Source: an uncultured bacterium (GTDB lineage Bacteria > Patescibacteriota > Minisyncoccia > Moranbacterales > GWC2-37-73). Taken from it: a DNA stretch of 9,379 nucleotides. Location: the NCBI GenBank assembly GCA_903866285.1, contig CAIPMZ010000040.1:1-9379 (forward strand). The letters run 5' to 3'. Of the stretch, positions 1 through 6,342 are shown in pieces. Every line of letters starts with the position of its first letter. The first letter of the stretch is position 1. Under the pieces are notes generated by a model, which did no database searches, was not told where the DNA came from, and saw nothing but the letters and a program-made list of their open reading frames with translations. Position numbers and translations under genes: made by a program.

Positions 1-3
1 TTA

Positions 4-52
4 TTCATGGCTTGTTTTGGGGTTAAAAGTTAACCCCGTACTTTACCATGAA
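4..52. repeat. Nested inverted repeat (two-stem palindrome)
   Basis: The outer arms TTCATGG (4-10) and CCATGAA (46-52) are perfect complements. Inside them GGGGTTAA (19-26) and TTAACCCC (30-37) form a perfect 8-bp stem with a 3-nt loop. No T-run follows, so it is not a classical intrinsic terminator. No coding frame of useful length covers it. It could be the 3' end of something beyond the left edge or part of a mobile-element end. Confidence 0.6.
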
Positions 53-56
53 TTTG

Positions 57-109
57 GGTGTCATTTTAGATGATGTATCAGGAAGGCTCTCGGTGTCATT
101 TTAGATGAT
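57..109. repeat. Two 18-bp perfect direct repeats, possible element end
   Basis: GGTGTCATTTTAGATGAT occurs at 57-74 and again at 92-109, identical over 18 bp with a 35-bp period. Paired short repeats beside a palindrome can be recombinase or transposase binding sites at the end of an insertion sequence. No transposase gene lies inside the window, so this reading is inference. The repeats could also be regulator sites for the promoter that begins at 123. Confidence 0.5.
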
Positions 110-122
110 TTGACGCGAGGTG

Positions 123-151
123 TTGACTTTGCTTTAAGAATAGCTTATAGT
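123..151 (+). promoter_or_regulatory. Sigma70-type promoter of the 92-codon gene
   Basis: TTGACT (123-128) and TATAGT (146-151) are separated by exactly 17 bp and each is close to the consensus hexamer. Transcription would start near 158, leaving a leader of about 40 nt before the TTG start at 200. It is one of the two best promoters in the window. Confidence 0.7.
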
Positions 152-177
152 GGCAGTGTTTTAAAGCTATCCTTAAA
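133..177. promoter_or_regulatory. Operator-like dyad over the -10 and start site
   Basis: TTTAAGAATAGCTT (133-146) is matched by AAGCTATCCTTAAA (164-177), its inverted complement with one mismatch in 14. The arm centres are 31 bp apart, about three helical turns, so both faces could be read by one dimeric or tetrameric protein. The dyad spans the spacer, the -10 and the predicted start site, so binding should block transcription. Only the right arm would be transcribed, which favours a DNA-level site over an RNA hairpin. No regulator gene is visible nearby. Confidence 0.5.
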
Positions 178-199
178 TAGGGATGTTTTAGGGTGATCT

Positions 200-478
200 T
201 TGACAATTTTTGAGAGAAAAAAAGAAGAATTATCCAATAAATTTAACGGGAGATTTGCAGTGAATGAGAAAACAGTGTTGGCTGGCCTTTTCTGGGTTCT
301 TTCTTTTAAGAAATTATTTGGGTTATTTTCTGGGTTACACCAGGGACGCGACTTCCAGGCAGAACTTTTTCTTGCCTTGTTACTTTTTGGTTGTGGATTT
401 TTTGCGATATTTGTTGACGAGATATCGCAGTGGGTGAGGGTAAAAAGAGAAAACAAGGGAAATTTGCTAGCGACCTAA
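200..478 (+). CDS. Hypothetical small membrane protein (92 aa)
   Basis: I do not recognise this protein. The frame begins at TTG 200, directly after an in-frame TGA at 194-196, and the purine-rich AGGGTGA (190-196) lies 3 nt upstream as a rather close Shine-Dalgarno. Residues 1-24 are charged and hydrophilic. Residues 25-46 are hydrophobic but interrupted by two lysines. Residues 54-72 form a convincing transmembrane helix rich in Leu and Phe. The tail (79-92) is basic. The gene sits behind a near-consensus promoter with an operator-like dyad, and the next good terminator is at 691-737. An antisense frame covers much of the same span but has low-complexity content and no promoter. A short membrane protein under repressor control could be a toxin, an immunity protein or a stress protein, but nothing in the sequence decides this. 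Confidence 0.5.
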   Translation: MTIFERKKEELSNKFNGRFAVNEKTVLAGLFWVLSFKKLFGLFSGLHQGRDFQAELFLALLLFGCGFFAIFVDEISQWVRVKRENKGNLLAT

Positions 479-526
479 AAAGGGAAGAATTGATAGCTTT
501 TTATTATCTAACGCAGTGAGAGTCTG

Positions 527-604
527 CCCAGGGCCTACCTACCTGCCTACCTACCTATCGGCAGACAAGCCGGCAGACAAGCCGGCAGGCAGGCTTGCCC
601 TGGG
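527..604. repeat. GC-rich imperfect inverted repeat with 12-bp tandem
   Basis: CCCAGGGC (527-534) pairs with GCCCTGGG (597-604). Inside, a C/T/A-rich run built from CCTA and CCTG units (534-556) can pair imperfectly with GGCAGGCAGG (584-593). GGCAGACAAGCC is repeated twice perfectly in tandem (560-583). The composition is far more GC-rich than the neighbourhood. Similar GGCAGG/CCTGCC hairpins recur at 9177-9196 and inside other repeats here, so it belongs to a dispersed family. It is non-coding. Confidence 0.7.
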
Positions 605-643
605 GTATTAATACTCTTTTATTTTATTTTTTTCTAACCAAAC

Positions 644-737
644 GCTCAGCAGTCAAATGCTGAGCCGGAAGGTTCGCACTTAGTTAGCTGGAGAGTGTCG
701 GTTTGATGTTTTATAACAACCGAGGCTCTCTTTTTTT
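644..737 (+). ncRNA. Candidate structured small RNA or attenuator
   Basis: Three hairpins lie in series on the + strand. The first is GCTCAGC (644-650) with GCTGAGC (659-665). The second is TGAGCC (661-666) with GGTTCG (671-676), closed by a GGAA tetraloop. The third is the terminator hairpin (691-730). The first two share 661-665 and cannot form together. CTC-AGC at 645-650 could also pair with GCTgGAG (687-693, one bulged base), which would occupy the base of the terminator. That is the geometry of an attenuator or small regulatory RNA. I tried the SRP, tmRNA, T-box and c-di-GMP cores by eye; only the CGGAAGG loop resembles SRP RNA and the rest does not fit. No clear promoter lies just upstream, so it may be the 3' end of the transcript carrying 200-478. 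Confidence 0.35.
691..737 (+). terminator. Strong intrinsic terminator
   Basis: The 5' arm 691-703 (GAGAGTGTCGGTT) pairs with 718-730 (AACCGAGGCTCTC), giving twelve pairs including one G-U and one G-G mismatch. A further GTT/AAC pairing (708-710 with 715-717) closes the loop. Seven Ts follow directly (731-737). It would end transcription arriving from 200-478, or of a small RNA in this spacer. Confidence 0.8.
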
Positions 738-764
738 ATCCCTCAAAAAATGCTAAACTAATAG

Positions 765-879
765 TGTCATTCTGTCCGCCAGCCGGCGGATTCAGAAGCT
801 GCTTTCTTTGTCTCACTGCACTTTCTGCAACAGAGATCCCGAAGCCCTCCAAAGGCGGACAGGCAAGTTCAGGATGACA
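765..879. repeat. Palindromic interspersed element, family A copy 1
   Basis: TGTCATTCTG (765-774) and CAGGATGACA (870-879) are terminal inverted arms with one mismatch. CTGTCCGCC (772-780) pairs with GGCGGACAG (854-862), and TCCGCC/GGCGGA inside 775-790 forms a local hairpin. A second copy with the same ends and length is at 9248-9355. Small size, lack of coding capacity and terminal palindromes suggest a REP- or MITE-like element. GC-rich segments at 775-790 and 845-863 look like secondary inserts. Confidence 0.7.
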
Positions 880-901
880 TTTTGTGAACTTGTATGATTT
901 T

Positions 902-933
902 AACAATATAACAATTTAGCAATATAACAATGT
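902..933 (+). repeat. 8-bp tandem repeat running into a start codon
   Basis: Four consecutive 8-bp units lie at 902-909, 910-917, 918-925 and 926-933, each a near-copy of AACAATAT. The last unit contains the ATG at 930-932 that opens the glycosyltransferase gene. The same unit recurs at 6941-6980, ahead of lepA. No Shine-Dalgarno is present, so this unstructured A/U-rich tract is what the ribosome would meet. A weak -10-like TATGAT lies at 893-898. Confidence 0.7.
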
Positions 934-2063
934 CTACCATCGGTATCGACGCGCGTTTTTATGGTTCGGCCAGTAAGGGTTTGGGACGTTATACGCAGAA
1001 GCTGGTTGAGCATCTCGAAAAAATTGATAGCGAAAATGAATATTTCGTTTTTTTAAGGCGGGAAAATTTTGACGAGTACAAACCTGGAAATAAAAATTTT
1101 AAAAAAGTGCTGGCGGATTATCCTTGGTATTCTTTTGCTGAGCAATTATTTTTTCCGTGGCTACTCAGATCTTATCAATTGGACCTGATGCATTTTCCGC
1201 ATTTTAATGTGCCAATTTTGTATTTTCAAAAATTTGTCATCACGATTCATGATCTAATTTTGCTCCATTTTCCAACTAAACGCGCTTCGACTTTGGCACC
1301 ACTTTGGTATCAATTTAAATTTTTAGCGTATAAGTTAGTAATTTACTGCGCCGTGATGCGTAGTCAGAAAATTATTGCCGTGTCGCAGTTTACGAAAAAC
1401 GACATTTTAGCTCAGTATCCAAGCGTTAAAGATAAGCTTATCGTTACTTATGAAGCCTGCGAAAAAACGCTAGTAAAGAGCTTGAAAACACCTGAGCAAA
1501 TTTTAGAAAAATATGGTATAATAAAACCGTATTTACTTTACGTTGGCAACGCTTATCCGCATAAAAATTTAGAAGAATTGATTTCTGTTTTTCCGGCTGT
1601 CACTGCTAAGCTTGGAGCTTTAAAATTAGTGCTAGTTGGCAAGGAAGATTATTTTTACGAGCGGCTTAAGGCGCAAGTAAAAAAAGAAAAAATCGCTAGC
1701 GTTATTTTCCCAGGCTTTGCTGGCGACGAAGATTTAGGCGCTGTTTACCAGCAGGCCTTGCTCTACGTTTTTCCGTCACGCTACGAAGGTTTCGGGTTGC
1801 CACCCCTGGAGGCAATGGCAGCAGGCGTCCCGGTGGTTTGTTCAGACAGTACGTGCCTACCTGAAATTCTCGGCGACAGCGCGCTTTTCTTTAAAGCCAA
1901 CGAAAAGAGCGCAATGGCGGGCGCAATCTTAAAAGTTGCTGGTGACGCCGATCTAAGAAAAACTTTGATCTTGAAAGGACATGCACAAGTCAAGAAATAC
2001 AGTTGGGGAAAAATGGCGAAAGAAACGCTGGGGATTTACAATGACATAATAGAGAAAAGATAG
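930..2063 (+). CDS. GT4-family (GT-B fold) glycosyltransferase
   Basis: This 377-residue protein should transfer a sugar from a nucleotide-sugar donor to a lipid-linked or glycan acceptor at the cytoplasmic face of the membrane. The N-terminus has the family signature IGIDARFYG followed by a glycine-rich KGLGRYT loop (residues about 4-22). The acceptor-domain motif ITIHDL has His107. The donor domain opens with LLYVGNAYPHKNL (Lys212). The donor-binding E-x7-E motif YEGFGLPPLE gives Glu286 and Glu294. Length is normal for the family and there is no signal peptide or membrane helix. The start is ATG 930, since an in-frame TAA at 909-911 blocks any extension, and it has no Shine-Dalgarno. The DUF4012 and murJ neighbours suggest surface polysaccharide or cell-wall glycan assembly. 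The exact sugar cannot be told; mannosyl- or rhamnosyl-type enzymes look similar. Confidence 0.92.
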   Translation: MSTIGIDARFYGSASKGLGRYTQKLVEHLEKIDSENEYFVFLRRENFDEYKPGNKNFKKVLADYPWYSFAEQLFFPWLLRSYQLDLMHFPHFNVPILYFQKFVITIHDLILLHFPTKRASTLAPLWYQFKFLAYKLVIYCAVMRSQKIIAVSQFTKNDILAQYPSVKDKLIVTYEACEKTLVKSLKTPEQILEKYGIIKPYLLYVGNAYPHKNLEELISVFPAVTAKLGALKLVLVGKEDYFYERLKAQVKKEKIASVIFPGFAGDEDLGAVYQQALLYVFPSRYEGFGLPPLEAMAAGVPVVCSDSTCLPEILGDSALFFKANEKSAMAGAILKVAGDADLRKTLILKGHAQVKKYSWGKMAKETLGIYNDIIEKR

Positions 2064-2093
2064 AAATATATTTGAAATACAGTAGAGATAAAG
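2050..2093 (+). repeat. 11-bp tandem repeat over the glycosyltransferase stop
   Basis: Four units of 11 bp (2050-2060, 2061-2071, 2072-2082, 2083-2093) follow the pattern TAGAAATATAG with substitutions. The first unit encodes the last residues of the glycosyltransferase, and the TAG opening the second unit is its stop codon. The same 11-bp family follows the next gene at 4555-4631. Confidence 0.65.
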
Positions 2094-2157
2094 TTGTCTT
2101 TGCTAGGAGGTAATCAGACAGGCAACTCCAGGGCAGTGCAGGGCCACATTTTTCCAC

Positions 2158-2183
2158 TCCGCCCAGGGCGGATCGCGATGACA
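2158..2183. repeat. GC-rich hairpin plus family A-like end fragment
   Basis: TCCGCCC (2158-2164) and GGGCGGA (2166-2172) form a perfect stem around one base. ATGACA (2178-2183) matches the outer end of the family A palindrome. No left end is recognisable, so this may be a decayed or truncated copy. It lies in the 166-bp spacer between the glycosyltransferase and DUF4012 genes and has no T-run, so it is not an intrinsic terminator. Confidence 0.4.
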
Positions 2184-2192
2184 GATCTTAAT

Positions 2193-2226
2193 TTTTGTAC
2201 ATTTGTATAAATTTGTAATTTTGTAG
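2193..2226 (+). repeat. 8-9 bp tandem repeat before the DUF4012 start
   Basis: Four degenerate units of 8-9 bp (2193-2200, 2201-2208, 2209-2217, 2218-2226) share the core ATTTGTA. They end 3 nt before the ATG at 2230. A -10-like TATAAA (2206-2211) falls within the array, but no good -35 lies 16-18 bp upstream, so a promoter here is uncertain. Confidence 0.5.
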
Positions 2227-2229
2227 GGA

Positions 2230-4545
2230 ATGTCAAAAAACAGAATCATCCCCCAAATGTTTGATGTGAGGCCCGTTGATAAGACGGGTGATTTAGATTG
2301 GAAAAAAATCTCGGCGGTTGGGGCTAGTCGCGAAAGTAATTTAACTGAAAAAAACCGTAGAGAATTTGGAAGGAGTCAGCAAATTGAACTTGAGGCGAAA
2401 AGGATAAAAGCCGAGAATGCGAAAATTATTAAACAAGAAGCCGAGCAGCGCAGCTTGCGCGAGGCTAATATTTTAGCGGAGCGACAGAAGCGGGAAGCGC
2501 GAGCAGCCCAAAGGCAAGAGCAACAACGCCGAGAGGAACTTGCCAGAAGATTTGAATTAAAATTTACTTGGCAAAAGTTTGCACCAGCTTTTGCTGTGTT
2601 TGCTTTGGTTTTAACTTTAGGTCTTGGCACAGTTGCATTTATCAGTAAGGGTGTTGGGATGAAAGGACGTGTCTTAGGAGTTAGTCAAGATGGCTATGCA
2701 AATTTAGCTTCAGCAGTTGAGGAAATGAAAGCCCAAGATTTCGAAGGCTCCGCGGAGCAATTTTCCAAAGCCTTTGAAAATTTTTCCCAAGCCTCGGACG
2801 ATTTAAGCGAAATGGGTGGCGGGCTTTTAGATGCGACCAGATTTATTCCTTTTGCTTCGAAAGTATCCTCGGGAAGAAATGCCGTTGAAGCTGGTAAGCA
2901 TTTTTCAGCTGCTGGGCAAGCGATGAATGAAATTATTAAAACTTTTGCCCAATTAAAAAAAGATGGTGGACAAGGATTGCAAGGTGATTTTTCTTTTCTA
3001 GCTATTTTCAAGACGAGTGAAGAAAATATTATTCTAGCTAAGAAGGAACTAGATGAAGCTCAGAAAAATATTGACCTTATCTTAATAGATGATTTGCCAG
3101 CTGATAAACAAGCGAAGTTTCTACTGCTGAAAGAAAAATTGCCCGAGCTTCGCACGATGATGGAGCTGTTCTTGGGGAATAGCCATATCTTCATTGATCT
3201 ATTGGGTGGGAATGGACCAAGAAAATATTTATTTTTATTTCAAAATAACTCAGAAATGCGAGCCACTGGTGGATTTATTGGTAGTTATGGATTACTAGAT
3301 ATTTCAAATGGGCATGTTAAGAAATTTTTTATTGATGGAATTTTTAATCCAGATGGACAACTGAGAGATAAAATTGTCCCACCAGTGCCAATTCAAAAAA
3401 TTAGTGCAGCTTGGAGTATGCATGATAGTAATTGGTTTCCAGATTTTCCAACCTCTGCTCAAAAGGCGATTAGTTTTTACGAGAAAACTGGCGGACCAAC
3501 CGCGGACGGAGTTATTTCGCTGACGCCAACTTTAATGCAAAAACTTCTGCGAATCACGGGGTCAATTGAAATGCCAGAATATGACGTGACCTTGGACGCT
3601 GATAATTTTATTGAGCTTACGCAATATAAAGTAGAAGTTGATTATGATAAGCAGGAAAATAAGCCTAAGAAAATTTTATCCGATCTGGCGCCCCTCCTGC
3701 TGGAAAAATTATTAAGCAGTAGCGATTTAGCTAAACTTTCCGCTACGGCTCAAGCTTTTATGGAGGGTTTGAATGAAAAACACATTCTCCTTTATTCGCA
3801 AGAAAAGGAGCTAGAGGAGCTTATTTCTGCGCAAGGTTGGGCTGGAAAAATTCTGCCAACTGAAAAAGATTATGTAAGTGTTATTAATACTAATATTAAT
3901 GGGTTTAAAACAGACGCAGTTGTGGAAGAGAAAATTGAGCATCAAGCTGAAATTCAAGCGGACGGTTCAGTAATTGATACTTTAAAAATAACGCGCAAAC
4001 ACAATGGCGGAAATTCGCAGTATGAATGGCTCAATAAAGTTAATTCCGATTATTTAAGGGTTTATGTGCCTTTGGGCAGTAAACTCCTGGAGGCTAGCGG
4101 CCAAACTAGGGAAATTAATACTCCAGCTCTGGATTATAACTCGCTTGGATTTAAGCGTGATGAGGATGTGCAAAAAGAGGAAAGTAGTATTACTGTTGAT
4201 CCCAATTCCGGCACGCGAGTTTATCAAGAAAAGGATAAAACTGTTTTTGCTAATTGGGTGTACGTTAGCCCGCAAGAATCAGTGACGCTGACTTATAAAT
4301 ATTTACTGCCTTTGCGGTTGTTCCAAATAAATACGAATAACTCCCAAAAGATTGATTCTTATTCCTTACTAGCACAAAAACAGTCTGGTTCAATTGGTAG
4401 TTTATTTTCTTCAAGGGTAACTTATCCTGAAAGCTATCATTTAAAATGGACTTTTCCGGAAAAGGTTGCTACAAAGGAGAATCGTTTGCAAAATGAACTA
4501 ATGCTGACTAAAGATTATTTTGAGGGGGCGGTTTTCGAAAAGTGA
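2230..4545 (+). CDS. Membrane-anchored DUF4012 domain protein
   Basis: This 771-residue single-pass membrane protein probably works outside the cell in surface glycan or envelope assembly; the biochemical activity of DUF4012 is not established. Residues 1-113 are cytoplasmic, with a long Glu/Arg/Lys/Gln-rich coiled coil at about 50-110. Residues 117-138 form the membrane helix. Residues about 150-325 are mostly helical and extracellular. The DUF4012 core starts near 325 with its hallmark QNNSEMRATGGFIG (338-351), followed by WFPDFPTSA and DGVISLTP. The C-terminal 200 residues look beta-rich and end with a YKYLLPL segment. The start at ATG 2230 is fixed by an in-frame TAG at 2224-2226; the AGGG just upstream is too close to be a good Shine-Dalgarno. 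The stop is TGA. Genes on either side are envelope-related. The coiled-coil N-terminus may hold a cytoplasmic partner, possibly the neighbouring glycosyltransferase. Confidence 0.9.
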   Translation: MSKNRIIPQMFDVRPVDKTGDLDWKKISAVGASRESNLTEKNRREFGRSQQIELEAKRIKAENAKIIKQEAEQRSLREANILAERQKREARAAQRQEQQRREELARRFELKFTWQKFAPAFAVFALVLTLGLGTVAFISKGVGMKGRVLGVSQDGYANLASAVEEMKAQDFEGSAEQFSKAFENFSQASDDLSEMGGGLLDATRFIPFASKVSSGRNAVEAGKHFSAAGQAMNEIIKTFAQLKKDGGQGLQGDFSFLAIFKTSEENIILAKKELDEAQKNIDLILIDDLPADKQAKFLLLKEKLPELRTMMELFLGNSHIFIDLLGGNGPRKYLFLFQNNSEMRATGGFIGSYGLLDISNGHVKKFFIDGIFNPDGQLRDKIVPPVPIQKISAAWSMHDSNWFPDFPTSAQKAISFYEKTGGPTADGVISLTPTLMQKLLRITGSIEMPEYDVTLDADNFIELTQYKVEVDYDKQENKPKKILSDLAPLLLEKLLSSSDLAKLSATAQAFMEGLNEKHILLYSQEKELEELISAQGWAGKILPTEKDYVSVINTNINGFKTDAVVEEKIEHQAEIQADGSVIDTLKITRKHNGGNSQYEWLNKVNSDYLRVYVPLGSKLLEASGQTREINTPALDYNSLGFKRDEDVQKEESSITVDPNSGTRVYQEKDKTVFANWVYVSPQESVTLTYKYLLPLRLFQINTNNSQKIDSYSLLAQKQSGSIGSLFSSRVTYPESYHLKWTFPEKVATKENRLQNELMLTKDYFEGAVFEK

Positions 4546-4554
4546 TAGAAAAGC

Positions 4555-4631
4555 TAGGAATAGCTTGAGATATAATGGAAATGCGATAGAAATATAGTAG
4601 AGATATGGTAGAAATATAATGGAAATAAGAT
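4555..4631 (+). repeat. 11-bp tandem repeat after the DUF4012 gene
   Basis: Six 11-bp units lie in exact register from 4566 to 4631 (for example AGAAATATAGT at 4588-4598 and AGAAATATAAT at 4610-4620). A seventh, more diverged unit lies at 4555-4565. Units match the array at the end of the glycosyltransferase gene (2050-2093). The period is close to one DNA turn, so the A-rich segments are helically phased. The array is non-coding. Confidence 0.7.
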
Positions 4632-4661
4632 ACAATAAATTTCAACTTTATTTCGCCAGGT

Positions 4662-4701
4662 ATGTTTATATGATTAAATGTTTAGATGATTTAATATGAT
4701 T
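4662..4701 (+). repeat. 8-bp tandem repeat running into the murJ start
   Basis: Units ATGTTTAT (4662), ATGATTAA (4670), ATGTTTAG (4678) and ATGATTTA (4686) are in 8-bp register. A further ATGATT (4696-4701) is the murJ start codon and its second codon. Several ATGs therefore precede the true start; an in-frame TGA at 4687-4689 excludes an upstream start in the murJ frame. There is no Shine-Dalgarno. Confidence 0.65.
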
Positions 4702-6339
4702 GAAAAACTCGCAAAAAATAAATTTCTGAATGAACGGCCAGCTCAATCGGTGGCAGCCGCGGCTTTAATAATTTCGTTGGCTGGAGTAGCTAGTCGACTG
4801 TTGGGGCTTTTTCGGGATCGAATTTTAGCTGGGCAGTTTGGCGCAGGGGACACGCTAGATGCGTATTATGCGGCTTTTCGAATTCCAGACTTAATTTATA
4901 ATCTAATGATTGTGGGCGCGCTGAGTGCGGCTTTTATCCCAGTTTTTACCCAGCTAATTACGGAAGATAAAGAGGAGCAGGCTTGGAAGCTTTCCTCAGG
5001 AATTTTAAGCTTGCAAATTATCGTTACGGGTATCCTTTCAGTTTTTTTAGTAATTTTTTCTCCCCAGTTGATGCATTTAGTGACGCCAGGATATTCCGGT
5101 GAGAAAATGGAGCTAACGGTGCTATTGACGCGAATTATGTTTTTAAGCCCATTTCTATTGGGGATTAGTGGGATTTTTGGGGGAATTTTAGTTTCTTTTA
5201 AAAAGTTTTTAATTTATTCGCTGGCTCCAATTTTTTATAATTTTGGCATCATCATTGGCGCGGTTTTTTTCGTAAAATATTTTGGACCGATCGGTTTAGG
5301 TTTTGGCGTTGTCCTAGGCGCGCTGCTGCATATGTTAGTCCAATTACCAGCAGCAAAATTTTCGGGTTTTCATTTTAAACCATCGCTGAAAGAGGCTTGG
5401 CAAGATCAGAATGTGCGAAAAGTGCTTAAGCTGATGTTGCCGAGAACGCTAACGATTGCGGTTAGCCAAATAAACTTTACAATCATTACGATTTTTGCTT
5501 CTACGCTAGCGGCCGGAAGTCTGGCGGTTTTTAATTTTGCTAATAATATTCAAAGCGCCCCCTTGGGACTTTTTGGAATTTCTTTTTCGATTGCCGTTTT
5601 TCCAACGCTGAGCGCGCTGGCAGCTAAAAAGAAAAAGACTGAATTTGTTGGAGCTTTCGCTAAAACTTTTAGTCAGATTTTATTTTTCGTGATTCCAATC
5701 AGTGTTTTCCTTGTGGTGCTGCGAGCCCAAACAGTTCGTGTGCTACTTGGCTCTGGAAAATTTAATTGGGACAATACGATTTTTACTTATCAAACGCTCG
5801 GACTTTTGGCGCTAAGTCTTTTTGCCCAATCGCTTTTGCCACTTTTGACGCGAGCTTTCTATGCTTTGCAAAACACCCGCACGCCGCTGTATATTGCAAT
5901 CGTCAGTGAACTACTGAATCTTTGCTTAGTAGTTATTTTGATTAAGGATTTTGGTGTCCTTGGTTTGGCAGTAGCTTTTTCTGTTTCGTCAGTAGTGAAT
6001 ATGTTATTACTTACGATATTTTTGAGAAAACAAGTCGGCAATATCGGTGGTCGGGAAATTGGTCGTTCAACTTTGCAAATAATTGTAGCTTCGCTAGCCG
6101 GAGGCGCCGCGGCCCAGTTTGGGAAATATCTTGTTGGCACCCAAGGAGAACTCGACACTTTTCTTGCTGTGTTGACCCAGCTCATCGTCGCTGGCGGACT
6201 TGGCCTGGCTGCTTTTTCCCTCGTAGCTCATTACCTGCATATTCCTGAATTTTTCCAATTCACAAATTCTTTGACGCGAAAAGTTTTCCGTTCCAAGAAA
6301 ACCATTGGGGAAGATACGGGGGAAGTGGCGGGAATCTAA
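4696..6339 (+). CDS. murJ: MurJ-type lipid II flippase (MOP superfamily)
   Basis: This 547-residue polytopic protein should flip lipid-linked peptidoglycan precursor (lipid II), or a related polyprenyl-linked glycan, across the cytoplasmic membrane. The N-terminal signature is clear: ASRLLGLFRDR with Arg34 and Arg40, then DTLDAYYAAFRIPD with Asp55, then GALSAAFIPVF. These correspond to E. coli Arg18, Arg24 and Asp39. Hydrophobic helices continue to about residue 520, compatible with the 14 of the family, followed by a short basic tail. Compared with E. coli MurJ recalled from memory, the positions of Arg52 and Arg270 are Tyr68 and Asn284 (in FANNIQSAP), so two cavity arginines are missing. 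The start at ATG 4696 is fixed by an upstream in-frame TGA. The glycosyltransferase and DUF4012 gene upstream fit an envelope-glycan cluster. A Wzx-like flippase for another glycan is possible but the N-terminus favours MurJ. Confidence 0.9.
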   Translation: MIEKLAKNKFLNERPAQSVAAAALIISLAGVASRLLGLFRDRILAGQFGAGDTLDAYYAAFRIPDLIYNLMIVGALSAAFIPVFTQLITEDKEEQAWKLSSGILSLQIIVTGILSVFLVIFSPQLMHLVTPGYSGEKMELTVLLTRIMFLSPFLLGISGIFGGILVSFKKFLIYSLAPIFYNFGIIIGAVFFVKYFGPIGLGFGVVLGALLHMLVQLPAAKFSGFHFKPSLKEAWQDQNVRKVLKLMLPRTLTIAVSQINFTIITIFASTLAAGSLAVFNFANNIQSAPLGLFGISFSIAVFPTLSALAAKKKKTEFVGAFAKTFSQILFFVIPISVFLVVLRAQTVRVLLGSGKFNWDNTIFTYQTLGLLALSLFAQSLLPLLTRAFYALQNTRTPLYIAIVSELLNLCLVVILIKDFGVLGLAVAFSVSSVVNMLLLTIFLRKQVGNIGGREIGRSTLQIIVASLAGGAAAQFGKYLVGTQGELDTFLAVLTQLIVAGGLGLAAFSLVAHYLHIPEFFQFTNSLTRKVFRSKKTIGEDTGEVAGI

Positions 6340-6342
6340 AGA

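Noticed and set aside
145..456. Antisense 103-codon frame opposite the 92-codon gene
   Set aside because: It has low-complexity composition rich in Ser, Asn, Pro and Lys, no plausible membrane or domain signal, and no ribosome site. The opposite frame has a good promoter and a clean membrane helix.
661..690. Bacterial SRP RNA core
   Set aside because: Only the CGGAAGG tetraloop context matches. The conserved AGCAG side of the symmetric loop is absent.
1505..1525. TATAAT-like promoter inside the glycosyltransferase gene
   Set aside because: There is no -35 at a suitable distance, and AT-rich coding sequence gives such hexamers by chance.
4064..4285. 73-codon frames on both strands inside the DUF4012 gene
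   Set aside because: They lie wholly within a well-supported coding sequence and show no independent signals.
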